Shown here one piece after another: positions 1-9,272 of a DNA stretch of 64,000 nt (position 1 is the first letter of the stretch; the number at the start of each line of letters is the position of its first letter). A program made the position numbers and the translations under genes. The stretch is from Shewanella benthica KT99 (GTDB lineage: Bacteria > Pseudomonadota > Gammaproteobacteria > Enterobacterales > Shewanellaceae), in the NCBI RefSeq assembly GCF_000172075.1, contig NZ_ABIC01000015.1:22033-86032 (forward strand), read 5' to 3'. Below the pieces are notes generated by a model, which was not told the DNA's origin, did no database searches, and saw nothing but the letters and a program-made list of their open reading frames with translations.

Positions 1-1038
1 CCGCCTGATGTAAATAAGGGCTTACTTAAATTCACTGTCGATGAAGAGGGCAAGATAGTTTATGGTATTGGCGCTATTAAGGGAGTTGGCGATGGCCCCG
101 TGGAGTCTATATTAGCAGCGCGTAAGAATGGTCCTTTCAAAGACCTATTCGATTTCTGTGCCCGGGTAGATCTTAAAAAGTTAAACAAGCGCATCATGGA
201 AAAGCTCATTTTTGCTGGAGCCTTAGATAGCCTAGGGCCTCATCGCGCCGCGATGATGGCTACCTTACCCGAGGCTGTACGCGCCGCGGATCAAAATGCC
301 AAGGCCGAAGCGATTGGTCAGCATGATATGTTTGGTTTACTCAATAGTGATGTCGAAGACATTAAGCAGCAATTTGTGCAGTGCACCCCCTGGCCGGATA
401 AAGTCTGGCTTGAAGGTGAGCGTGATACTTTAGGTCTGTATCTGACCGGTCACCCGATAAATCAGTACCTCAAAGAACTTAAACATTATACATCGGGCCG
501 ACTCAAGGATGTGCATCCAACCGAGCGCGGTAAGACCATGAAAGCCGCCGGTCTGGTGATTGCGACGCGGGTGATGCTGACCAAACGTGGATCTAAGATG
601 GGACTGGTGACTCTGGACGATAAGAGTGCCCGTCTGGAGGTGATGCTATTCACCGAGGCGTTCGAGAAGTTTAACCATCTGCTGGAGAAAGATCGCATCT
701 TGATCATCGAAGGAGAGGTGAGTTTCGATGACTTTTCCGGTGGCAATCGTATGACAGCCAGAAACATCATAGATATGGGTGAGGCGCGTAATCATTTTGC
801 CAGTGCCCTCGAGATAGATATCGACAGTGACTTAATCGATGAAACTTGGCTAGATAGCTTTAAACAAGTGGTGGAGCCGTGGAGAAAAGGTGCTGTACCT
901 ATCATAATCAACTATGCACAACCACAGGCTAAGGCTCAGTTCAAACTGGGTGATAACTGGAGAGTGAACCCGACAGATGAACTCATGTTGGCGCTGGAAA
1001 CCTTAACCGGAGCGGGTAAGGTGAGGATCTTGTTTTAA
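1..1038 (+). CDS. dnaE: DNA polymerase III alpha subunit, C-terminal part (cut by window edge)
   Basis: The frame is open from base 1 and ends at TAA 1036-1038, so this is the last ~345 residues of the replicative polymerase catalytic subunit. The visible start, YGIGAIKGVGDGPVESI, is the helix-hairpin-helix DNA-binding motif of bacterial DnaE. It is followed by the OB-fold region (GLVIATRVMLTKRGSKMG, then a TLDDKSARLEVMLF strand) and the poorly conserved tail that contacts tau. The polymerase active site and PHP domain lie outside the window. tilS starts directly after the stop codon, so the two genes are very likely co-transcribed. Nothing suggests damage. Confidence 0.96.
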   Translation, partial: PPDVNKGLLKFTVDEEGKIVYGIGAIKGVGDGPVESILAARKNGPFKDLFDFCARVDLKKLNKRIMEKLIFAGALDSLGPHRAAMMATLPEAVRAADQNAKAEAIGQHDMFGLLNSDVEDIKQQFVQCTPWPDKVWLEGERDTLGLYLTGHPINQYLKELKHYTSGRLKDVHPTERGKTMKAAGLVIATRVMLTKRGSKMGLVTLDDKSARLEVMLFTEAFEKFNHLLEKDRILIIEGEVSFDDFSGGNRMTARNIIDMGEARNHFASALEIDIDSDLIDETWLDSFKQVVEPWRKGAVPIIINYAQPQAKAQFKLGDNWRVNPTDELMLALETLTGAGKVRILF

Positions 1039-2442
1039 ATGTCTGCAGATAGGATGAAAAATGACTTAGATGTCGCCGATTTAATTGCTGATAGTGTCGC
1101 GTCATCAGGGATTAAACCTGGTGCTAAGTTAGTCCTAGCTTACAGTGGCGGCGTCGATTCAGAGCTGTTAGCACTAGGCTTGTCTGAGTTTGCTCGAGAG
1201 CACCATGAGTACCGTTACTTGCTGGTTCATGTACACCATGGCTTGAGTGATCATGCCGATGCTTGGGTTGCTCATTGTGAGTCCAGAGCTGAAGCTTATG
1301 GTTTAGCCATTAGTATCAAACGGGTCGTGGTGGATACAGGTCCACGTAAGAGTGTCGAGGCCGAAGCGAGAAACGCACGTTATGATGCGATGAGATCTCA
1401 GATGGAGCCTGGAGATGCCCTATTGACCGCGCATCACCTGGATGATCAGCTCGAAACTGTGCTGCTGGCATTAACGCGAGGCCTAGGTCCCAAGGGATTA
1501 GCCGCGATGGGAAGCATGCAGGTGTTTGGCAAGGATAAGCAACTAATTCGACCTCTTTTATCTATTAGCCGTGAGTTAATAGAGGCCAAAGCCAAGGCTG
1601 TTGGACTGGTTCACATTACCGATGAGAGTAATAGTGATGACAAGTATGACCGAAATTTTCTCCGCTTAGAGATCATCCCCAGACTCAAAGCCCGTTGGGG
1701 TGCTATAGCGACGACTGCGAGCCGTAGTGCATTTTTATGTGCTCAGCAACAAGCGGTTATCGATGCAGAGGTGAGTGAGCGCTTACCCATTTTTATCTCA
1801 TCCAGGCAGGGAGGAGATTCTCTCGACTTAGGACTTCTCGGGGCGCAGAGCAGCAACTGGCAATCATTGCTCTTCAGAGGCTTCATAGAACAATTAGGTT
1901 TTGCGCCACCATCCCAGAGTCAATTAGCTCAAGTACTGTCACAATTATTGACGGCCAGACGTGATGCTAAGGTCGAACTTAAATTGGGAGACTTGTTGAT
2001 TAGACGCTACCAGGGACATGCTTTTCTTGGGTCGGTAACAGATGAAACAGATGAGTCACCAATCCAGCAGTGTATCCAGGTCGACACCAGCAGTTTATTG
2101 GATAAAGATGCAGAGATGAGTCTTTCATTATCCAAGCGTAACAGATTGTCGATAACTAAAGTTAGCCTGTCAGATAGAGTTCGATTACCCGATAGCTCGC
2201 AACGGGTTAGCATTCGCTTTTCGGTGAAGGGAAGTACCCGATGCCATCCTGTTAATAGAGATAAAGTCAGAGAGCTGAAAAAATTATGGCAGGAGTGCGG
2301 CATTCCGCCATGGGAGAGAGCAAGAGTGCCCTGTATTTTCTACGGCGAGCAACTGGTGTGCGCCGTGGGTTATTGGATAGAAACAGGATTCTTGTGTGAA
2401 CAAGATGAATGCGGATTAGTGTTCACTTCATATCAGGTTTAA
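1039..2442 (+). CDS. tilS: tRNA(Ile)-lysidine synthase
   Basis: Converts the wobble C34 of tRNA-Ile(CAU) to lysidine using ATP and lysine, switching the tRNA from Met to Ile identity; cytoplasmic and essential in most bacteria. The PP-loop ATPase motif SGGVDS is at residues 36-41, followed by the family's HVHHGLS and AHHLDDQLET motifs and, near the C-terminus, the TilS C-domain pattern (WQECGIPPWERARVP). At 467 residues it has the usual length of the long gamma-proteobacterial form. The ATG at 1039 abuts the dnaE stop codon, so translation may be coupled. Intact. Confidence 0.95.
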   Translation: MSADRMKNDLDVADLIADSVASSGIKPGAKLVLAYSGGVDSELLALGLSEFAREHHEYRYLLVHVHHGLSDHADAWVAHCESRAEAYGLAISIKRVVVDTGPRKSVEAEARNARYDAMRSQMEPGDALLTAHHLDDQLETVLLALTRGLGPKGLAAMGSMQVFGKDKQLIRPLLSISRELIEAKAKAVGLVHITDESNSDDKYDRNFLRLEIIPRLKARWGAIATTASRSAFLCAQQQAVIDAEVSERLPIFISSRQGGDSLDLGLLGAQSSNWQSLLFRGFIEQLGFAPPSQSQLAQVLSQLLTARRDAKVELKLGDLLIRRYQGHAFLGSVTDETDESPIQQCIQVDTSSLLDKDAEMSLSLSKRNRLSITKVSLSDRVRLPDSSQRVSIRFSVKGSTRCHPVNRDKVRELKKLWQECGIPPWERARVPCIFYGEQLVCAVGYWIETGFLCEQDECGLVFTSYQV

Positions 2443-2498
2443 CACATCCAGTGTCAATGGTATTAGCTAAGTCTAACTTCATTATCGGCTTAAGCATT

Positions 2499-2612
2499 CG
2501 TATTGAATTAACTCAGGTCGGCTCTATAACATCTACGGCCTGCCGCTTTGGCTAGATTTATTTCTTTATTGGCTAAGCATGGGTATCCGTATTAAATTAA
2601 CTCAAGTCGGCT
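2499..2612 (-). repeat. Diverged tandem duplication of the 3' end of the GGDEF gene
   Basis: Bases 2499-2523 recur at 2588-2612 (period 89), and 2523-2551 recur at 4080-4108 on the far side of the IS4 element. Removing the IS therefore gives two tandem units, each carrying the tail codons of the diguanylate cyclase at 4055-4948. Read on the minus strand, the left unit still encodes AKAAGRRCYRADLS followed by a stop, which is probably the original end of that protein. The rest of the left unit has drifted and is not coding. Confidence 0.7.
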
Positions 2613-2614
2613 TT

Positions 2615-4071
2615 CATACGTAGGATCTTAAGCAAAAACTCAATATCTACATGATTAACCAATGTTATTTAATAAAAGTTGGAAGTTGTACTCATCTTAT
2701 GATCAAATAGTAAGTGCGAACCACTAATCAAAAATGAGAGAGCACAAGATGAATTTTAACGCGATTCCTAAGCAACTGACAAGTGTTCTTAACTCATGCA
2801 ACATCACTCAATTAGCCAAACAGTGTCATTTCATGCAGCGGATGCGCAACATTTCACCCATGCAGTTGGTGCTGGCAATCCTCAATACTTTGGGAACCAG
2901 AACCAATATTAACCTTGCTGATATTCATAAGAATTTATGCAGCCAACATGACATCGGGATCAACTATAAGCCCTTGCATAATAAACTAAAAAACCAGAGT
3001 TAACTCAACTGCTTAGAACTCTTGTCGAACAAGCCGCTAACGAGTGGCTACTCGAGTTAGTGCATAGAGTATTACCGAGTGAATACCCCTTTAAGTCGAT
3101 AGAGGCTCATGATGCTAGCTCCCTCAAATTGCACATTGGTTTAACTAAAGAGTTTCCCGGCCGATTCACCAAGACTCACCCGGCAGCCATGGAGTGACAC
3201 GTGACCATGGATTTGATGTCTGGTCATTACAATTATCTGGGTATTTCTCCCGATTCAGAAAGTGAGCGGCACTATAATCCCTTTGCTTATGAAATACAGG
3301 ACACCTTGCTGCTCATGGACGCGGGTTACTTTAATATTGATTACTGCTATCAAGCAGACAAACACGGTGGTCATGTAATTATGCGAACCAATGGTAAAAT
3401 TAATCCCGATATAAAAGCGGCTTTTGATAGCCAAGGACTTGCGATAGAAGGGTTAATCGGTAAAAAATTAAAGCAACTTAAATCGCATCGAGAGCAAATA
3501 ATCGACCTCGATGTTCAGTGGAAAAGCAAGCCAGGAACTCATCGATTAATCGCCTTCTGGGATAGAAATAAATCGGCGATTGGTTACCTCATCACCAACC
3601 TAAAGCGAGCACAATTCAGCGCTGATAAAGTAAGTAAATTATATGGGTTGCGCTGGCAAATAGAATTATTCTTCAAGGAGTTAAAGTCCTACAGCGGTTT
3701 AAAAACCTTCAATACTCGAGATAAAAGCATTGCCGAAAGTCTCGTGTGGGCGAGCATGCTTACCTTACTATTAAAGCGCTTTATCGCGAGGGCGAGCGGC
3801 CTAATACACCAAGTGACTATATCTACGCAAAAAGTCGCACGGTGTGCAAACGATTGGCTGCCTGACATTTTAAAAGCACTGTTATCTGGACGTGAATACA
3901 GGATCAAAAAGACACTAAGGAAATGGTGCCGTTACTTCAGTGAGTATGCTTGCCGCGCTCATCCTAAAAGAGATAATCAGACGCTTTTTGTACAACTAAC
4001 AGAAACTCATGTCTGAGAATGTATAACCCCTCATATTTAAAGGGCTACAGCTCCTTAAGGACTAACATATG
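2615..4071 (+). mobile_element. IS4-family insertion sequence, copy 1
   Basis: Boundaries come from comparison with the second copy at 33123-34580, which is identical apart from about seven differences. Imperfect terminal inverted repeats begin CATACGTAGGATCTTAAG on the left; the right end, read on the other strand, begins CATATGTTAGTCCTTAAG. A 10-bp direct repeat with one mismatch flanks it (AGTCGGCTTT at 2605-2614, AGTCGGCTCT at 4072-4081), matching the target duplication sizes of IS4 elements. It landed in the tandemly duplicated tail of the diguanylate cyclase gene. Confidence 0.85.
2734..4016 (+). pseudogene. IS4-family transposase, interrupted by a -1 frameshift site and an opal stop
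   Basis: A DDE transposase in two frames. The first frame (89 codons) ends at TAA 3001-3003. Just before, codons CTA AAA AAC contain the slippery heptamer A-AAA-AAC (2988-2994); a -1 slip there continues in the frame of the downstream part (PELTQLLRTL). That frame has an in-frame TGA at 3195-3197 in the context AAME-stop-HVTMDL, where relatives should have a sense codon. The remainder carries the IS4 signature Y-x2-R-x3-E-x6-K in YGLRWQIELFFKELK. Both copies in the window share both lesions, so even with frameshifting the product would stop at the TGA. Probably inactive unless supplied in trans. Confidence 0.8.
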
Positions 4072-4948
4072 AGTCGGCTCTATAACATCTACGGCCAGCC
4101 GCTTTGGCACGATATAGTGCTTTATCGGCTCTTTCATACAATGAACAGGCTGTTTCATCGCTCTTCCATTGTGAGATGCCTAAGCTGGTCTGCACTTGAT
4201 GCTTTTCAAACAGTGTCAACCTGGACATAGCTTGCAATACGCGTCTACATAAAATTTCGGCTGCAGCCAGATCTCCGCGGACTACGACAACAAATTCATC
4301 ACCACCGACACGAAAGGCCTGATCTGTATTTCTGATGGCTTTAGTGAGCAAGATACCAAACTCTGAAAGTACAGTGTCGCCAAATTGATGTCCGTGTACA
4401 TCATTTAGCATCTTAAAGTTATCGAGATCTAAGATCACAATCGACAATGCATTATCGTGTCGAGTCGATGTCGCAATGGCCTTCTTAAGACTCTCGATAT
4501 AGTAATGACGATTGCCCAGTCTAGTGAGTGAGTCATACATGGCTTGTTGTGACATCTCTTGAAATTGAGTGGCATTAAACAAGGGCTGTATGACTAATGT
4601 TTGCAGCTGCTGCAATTGTCTTGCCTGTGAAGGCTGCAAAGGAGCGGCTAAGCTGTATTCAATACATGCCGTTTTACCTTGGTGTACCAACTGCTGCTGT
4701 ATGGATAGCCCTTGGTGTCTGCCCCAAGTAAATTGGTGTTTGTTGTATCTCAGCTTTATACCAAGGATAGGCAAGTGTTGACCCATTACCTTGCCGAAAC
4801 AGGCAAAAACTGTCCTGGGATCTAAACTTTCATGTAACTGCTGAATGATCTGTACGAAATCTGGATCCCGGCTCTGGAAGCCAAGTAATTCAGGTTGATA
4901 TCTTGGTTCATCAGAATAAAAGTCTGTCGCTAGTCCTAAGTCCATCAT
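4055..4948 (-). CDS. GGDEF diguanylate cyclase with IS-altered C-terminus
   Basis: Predicted to make cyclic di-GMP from two GTP. The 297-residue protein has an N-terminal region of unknown fold (about 1-130) and a GGDEF domain. The active-site GGDEF is at residues 215-219, preceded by the product-inhibition I-site RNTD at 206-209 with the usual five-residue spacing, so feedback control is expected. No membrane segment or recognised sensor domain is visible. The last residues after AGRRCYRAD (SYVSP, stop) are encoded by the right end of the IS4 element; the original tail was probably RADLS. The change lies beyond the catalytic core, so activity is probably retained. Start: ATG at 4948, followed directly by a second ATG, with GGAGC upstream. 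Confidence 0.88.
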   Translation of the reverse strand: MMDLGLATDFYSDEPRYQPELLGFQSRDPDFVQIIQQLHESLDPRTVFACFGKVMGQHLPILGIKLRYNKHQFTWGRHQGLSIQQQLVHQGKTACIEYSLAAPLQPSQARQLQQLQTLVIQPLFNATQFQEMSQQAMYDSLTRLGNRHYYIESLKKAIATSTRHDNALSIVILDLDNFKMLNDVHGHQFGDTVLSEFGILLTKAIRNTDQAFRVGGDEFVVVVRGDLAAAEILCRRVLQAMSRLTLFEKHQVQTSLGISQWKSDETACSLYERADKALYRAKAAGRRCYRADSYVSP

Positions 4949-5128
4949 GAGTGCTCCATCAATGCGGTATTGCTGAGGTTAATGCTCCTCGCTCATGTAG
5001 GATTACAAGCAAAAAGTGTGCCTAAAATAATGTTAATTAAATTTGTCTTTATTTCTCATTCAGTTAATCTTTCAGTGCTAGTGACATAAAACCCATGCCA
5101 GTTTTTTGACTCGGAGTTTGAATTTAGA

Positions 5129-7078
5129 ATGGAACAAAGTTTTCTCATCCAGGTTCTGTCGATGCTTGTCATCGCTATCATCTCAATAGCCCTACTCATG
5201 CGGGCTGGCTTACCTGCAATCTTGGCCTATCTGGTCACTGGGGTGATCAGTGGCCCTTCAGGTTTCAATTGGTTTAGTCAGCATGAGATGCAATCGGTGG
5301 CTGAGCTGGGCGTTGTCTTGCTGATGTTTAGCCTGGGCTTAGAGTTCTCTCTGCCAAGACTCTGGGCCATGAGACGTACGGTATTTGGACTCGGTAGTGC
5401 TCAAGTGGTGGTGACCACCTTACTGGCAGGCTGTATTTCCTTATTCAGCTCCCTGAGCCTAGTAGAGTCACTGGTTGTAGGCTCTGCAATTGCGCTCTCA
5501 TCGACGGCCATAGTACTTAAGCTACTCAACGAGCAAGGTTGGCTCAGGCGCCGCCATGGTGAACTCTCGGTCAGCGTGCTGTTATTTCAAGACCTTGCGG
5601 TTGTGCCCTTGCTCATCTTGCTGCCTTTACTCGCCTCTGGTGGTGAGACTTTATCGATACAGGGCATAGGCTACGCTCTGGCGGAAGGGGTGTTAGTCTT
5701 TATCGCCCTGATGGCATTCGGTAAGTGGGGCTTACCCAGGTTATTCGATGAGGTGGCTCGTTCACGCTCCAATGAATTGTTTATGCTTTCGACCCTGGTG
5801 GTGGCCTTACTGACAGGGGCATTAACCCAATGGCTAGGCTTGTCTATGGCGTTAGGTGCTTTTATGGCGGGTATGTTGCTAGGAGAAAGCCAATATAAGC
5901 GGCAATTAGAGGCGGATATTAGACCCTTCAGGGATCTCTTGATGGGCTTGTTTTTCATCTCGATTGGCATGTTGATCGATTTCTCTTTGGTACTGCAGTT
6001 CTGGTGGCAGATTTTAATCATCTTGATCGCCGTGATAGTCGGCAAAACTCTGGTGGTATTTGCCTTACTCAGGCTAGCTAAAGAGTCATTTAGGATCTCG
6101 GTAGCCACGGCCTTGAGTCTGGCTCAGGTGGGGGAGTTTAGTTTTGTGGTGCTGGCATTGGCGGTGAACTACGAACTGCTCGATGTCGAGCTCAGTACTA
6201 AGCTGGTAATGGTGGCAGTATTATCTATGGCCATCGCTCCTTGGTTGGTGCGCCATAGCTTGGATATTGCTCGTAGGTTGCAAAGGGTTAAATCTAAGGG
6301 AGAGACAAGCTTAGTAATAGAGCCTAAAATTGAGCATCAAAATGATCTGGTGTTGATATTAGGCTATGGCCGAGTTGGCCAGACCATTGCGCGCTTTATG
6401 AAAGCAGAGGCTGTGCCCTTCTTAGTGCTCGACTTAGATCCTACCCGAGTCTCTGAAGCACGAAAGGCTGGTGAACCTGTGTATTTTGGCGATGTGTGTA
6501 AAAGGAGCATACTCAAACAGGCTAAAATCAGGGAGGCTAAGTTAATCGTATTGACCTTCAGTGGCAGTCGCATTCTGGAAGAGGTGTTACCTCTTTGTCG
6601 TCAACTGGCTCCGGAGGCTAAAATTTTAGTGCGTACCCGAGATGACACTGACATGGAGGAGCTTGAAAAAGCCGGGGCCAGTCAGGTGATCCCTGAAACC
6701 TTAGAAGGCAGCTTAATGCTGGTCTCACAGGTCTTGTACCAGTGCGGAGTACCGCTGACGCGTATATTGAAGCGGTTAGAGTATGAGCGTCGTAACCATT
6801 ACAAGTATCTTCATGGCTTCTTCTCCGGTGCCGAGACTGATTTTACCCTGGAGCACCTTCATGCCGTGGCTCTACCTAAAGGCGCCAGCGCCGTTGGCAT
6901 GACTTTAGCCGATATCCCCTGGGAGAAACTCAGAGTCGAGCTAAGGGCGGTGAGGCGCAGTGGGGCCGAGGTAGAAAGTCCGGCACTCGATTGGTGCATA
7001 CACTCCGGCGATATCCTGATTATTCTGGGTAAGCCAAGACGCATCGAGAAAGCCGAAATTTATCTATTACAAGGATAA
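5129..7078 (+). CDS. CPA2-family cation/proton antiporter with TrkA-N domain (Kef-like)
   Basis: Inner-membrane antiporter of the KefB/KefC type, expected to exchange K+ (or Na+) for protons. The first ~380 residues form about a dozen hydrophobic segments typical of Na_H_Exchanger proteins (for example LLMFSLGLEFSLPRLW). A cytosolic TrkA-N Rossmann domain begins near residue 410 (LILGYGRVGQ, nucleotide-binding glycines), followed by a TrkA-C-like tail. Length (649) is slightly above E. coli KefB/KefC. No KefF/KefG-like partner lies beside it, so the exact ion and its control are uncertain. It stands alone between divergent neighbours. Confidence 0.88.
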   Translation: MEQSFLIQVLSMLVIAIISIALLMRAGLPAILAYLVTGVISGPSGFNWFSQHEMQSVAELGVVLLMFSLGLEFSLPRLWAMRRTVFGLGSAQVVVTTLLAGCISLFSSLSLVESLVVGSAIALSSTAIVLKLLNEQGWLRRRHGELSVSVLLFQDLAVVPLLILLPLLASGGETLSIQGIGYALAEGVLVFIALMAFGKWGLPRLFDEVARSRSNELFMLSTLVVALLTGALTQWLGLSMALGAFMAGMLLGESQYKRQLEADIRPFRDLLMGLFFISIGMLIDFSLVLQFWWQILIILIAVIVGKTLVVFALLRLAKESFRISVATALSLAQVGEFSFVVLALAVNYELLDVELSTKLVMVAVLSMAIAPWLVRHSLDIARRLQRVKSKGETSLVIEPKIEHQNDLVLILGYGRVGQTIARFMKAEAVPFLVLDLDPTRVSEARKAGEPVYFGDVCKRSILKQAKIREAKLIVLTFSGSRILEEVLPLCRQLAPEAKILVRTRDDTDMEELEKAGASQVIPETLEGSLMLVSQVLYQCGVPLTRILKRLEYERRNHYKYLHGFFSGAETDFTLEHLHAVALPKGASAVGMTLADIPWEKLRVELRAVRRSGAEVESPALDWCIHSGDILIILGKPRRIEKAEIYLLQG

Positions 7079-7179
7079 ATTAAAAAATATAACAACTTGA
7101 GTGTCTGAGTGTCAGGGACTTATATAGCAGAATTTAGTGTTACAGTTACTAACTTGTTAATTATTTAGATCTAATGATA

Positions 7180-7210
7180 CCCTGTTGTCGGCAACAATCA
7201 GACAACAGGG
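7180..7210. terminator. Perfect inverted repeat after the Kef-like gene
   Basis: CCCTGTTGTC (7180-7189) and GACAACAGGG (7201-7210) form a perfect 10-bp stem with an 11-base loop. No T run follows, so it is at best a weak terminator of the upstream gene. The right arm overlaps the presumed ribosome-binding bases of the pseudogene that starts at 7217, so it could equally be an operator or translational lock. Confidence 0.45.
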
Positions 7211-7216
7211 AATGTC

Positions 7217-8350
7217 ATGTTCAAAAAACTCCTCAAATATTTCGGGCTAGTCCTGCTCATTATCTTGGTATCAGCCACCACGTTTCGTTATCGAACGTGT
7301 ACTGACTGAGATGAACGGCTTTGTCGATACACCTATCAAAGAAAATATTCTCTACACATCATTGTAGAGCAAGTTAGCCGCAGTGGGGGATATCCCTATT
7401 CAAGAGCAGACACGTATCTTGTTGGCGGCACAGGAACGTATTCGAGACTATGTCCATCCGGCTTATGGACTGTTTATCGATTATTTTTCTGAGCTTGAGG
7501 CTAAAGCGGGAACCGATGATGGGATCTGGCACCTCCCCGATGGCGAGTCTGCTTATCGGCTATCACTCAAATTCTTTACCGCCACAGATTATACCCCGGA
7601 TGAGATCCACAACATGGGCCTCTCAGAGGTTGCTCGCCTTCAGTCTGAGATATTAGTCATCTTAAAATCTGAGGGCTATGGGGGTGATGATGGCTTCTTT
7701 GCTGCGATTGAAACCATGGCGGCCGATCCAAAGTTTTACTATGAAGACAGCGATGCGGGTCGCGAGCAGATCTTATTGGATTATCAGAAAATCCTCGATG
7801 AGATAAATATGGGGCTGGATGATGCCTTTCGAATTTGCCCTCAAGCGGGCATGGAAGTCGTACGTATTCCCAAGTTTAAAGAGAAAACGGCTCCCGGTGC
7901 TTATTATCAACGACCGTCGCTCGATGGCAGTCGTCCCGGCCGTTTATTCGCAAGATGGCTCCTTTTACCGCTTACTCGGAAGGTTGGGCACTCTACTCTG
8001 AACAAGTGGCTTGGGAGCTAGGTTTTCAGGATGATCCCTTCGATAATATCGGCAGGCTGCAAGCCGAGCTATTTCGCGGGGTACGTTTGGTGGTGGATAC
8101 AGGTATTCACCATAAGCGTTGGACCAGGGAGGAGGCCATAGAGTATATGAAGCTCAATACCGGTATGGCAGATAGTGATGTGGTGTCAGAGATTGAGCGT
8201 TATATTGTGATGCCAGGTCAGGCAACTTCTTACAAGATTGGCATGATGAAGATCTTATCTCTGCGTGAAAAAGCTAAGCTGGCTTTGGCCCCTAAGCTTG
8301 ATATCCTGTTAGGCAAGGAGAAGCCATGTTCTATTATTTCGTGCTGCTGA
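7217..8350 (+). pseudogene. DUF885-family (putative metallopeptidase) pseudogene
   Basis: Remnant of a DUF885 exported peptidase-like protein. A signal sequence starts at ATG 7217 (MFKKLLKYFGLVLLIILV), then the frame shifts near 7285. The continuation (IERVLTEMNGFVDTPIKE) meets an in-frame TAG at about 7364. An open stretch resumes at 7383 (GDIPIQEQTRILLAAQERI), shifts again near 7950, and ends with [19 protein letters not shown], a hallmark of the family. The zinc-binding HExPGHH segment that should precede [14 protein letters not shown] is missing, so there is a catalytic-site deletion as well as at least two frameshifts and a nonsense codon. Clearly non-functional. Confidence 0.85.
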
Positions 8351-9149
8351 TACTTGGGCCTCTGTTACTTATACAGGGGAGGCTAGTGCGTAAGAATATA
8401 CCTATATTGGCCGAAGCCACAGGGGGACGCAGTGGCTGCTTAGGTGAGGGCAGACCTCTTAGTTTACTGGTCGTTGGAGATTCAGCTGCGGCAGGTGTCG
8501 GTGTCGAGACTCAAGATGATGCCCTCAGTGGCTGTTTGACCCGGGTATTGGCACAGAAATATTGCGTGGATTGGTCCCGGTGGCGAAATCAGGCAATACG
8601 ACGGAAGATCTTATCGAGACGTTACAGGGGCGCCCTTTTCAAACCGACTCCTTATCAGTGGGCTGCTCGCAAGCCAAGGTCCTTGATGGCAATAATCCAG
8701 ATGACAATAGTTCAGCTGACAATTGGCTAGCTAGTAGCAGCGCACCTGATATCGATGTGGTCTTGGTCTCGCTCGGGGTCAACGATCTCTTGAGCCCGAT
8801 AAGGGAGAGTCATTGGATAGCTCAGCAGGCACGGTTAATTAAATTACTCAAATCAAAATATTCCGCCAAACATATCTTGATGACAGCCGTCCCGCCTATG
8901 CACTGTTTCCCTGCCTTTTCCCAGCCATTAAGATGGTTTCTGGGACTGAGAGCGTCGGAGTTTAACCGTAAGCTAGTGTCGCTTATCGAGCTTGAAAGTG
9001 AGTGTGAGCTGATCATTATTCCCCTTATGCCAATAGCATCTGATATGGCCAGTGATGGCTTTCATCCCAGTGCAAAAGTTTATCGACTCTGGGGATGCGC
9101 GGCAGCCAAAGCCATCGAAAAGAGAATTGAGAGCCTTCAGCATCGTTAA
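8326..9149 (+). pseudogene. SGNH/GDSL hydrolase, frameshifted
   Basis: An esterase-like protein of the SGNH family split over two frames. The first frame (from ATG 8326, overlapping the preceding pseudogene) has an N-terminal hydrophobic segment and block I (LLVVGDSAAAGVGV, nucleophile Ser). The second frame, from about 8565, has block III (VSLGVNDL) and block V (ASDGFHPS, Asp and His). The frame changes around 8560-8575, where QKYCV should continue as RGLVPVAKSGNTTEDL. No homopolymer is present there, so it looks like a true indel. All catalytic blocks survive, making this a young lesion. Confidence 0.82.
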
Positions 9150-9272
9150 GAGCCCTCAGCGTTATCAAAAGTTTTCAGGGTTATAGGAACTTCAGCTTGA
9201 TAAAGAGCCCTCATCCTAGCAAAGCTCCTTTAGCTACTAGCTCCTGTGAGCCGCTTATCGCTTTTTAGCTCT

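Noticed and set aside
3195..3197. The TGA in the IS4 transposase as a selenocysteine codon
   Set aside because: There is no SECIS-like hairpin visible directly after it, and IS4 transposases are not selenoproteins; a nonsense mutation shared by both copies is simpler.
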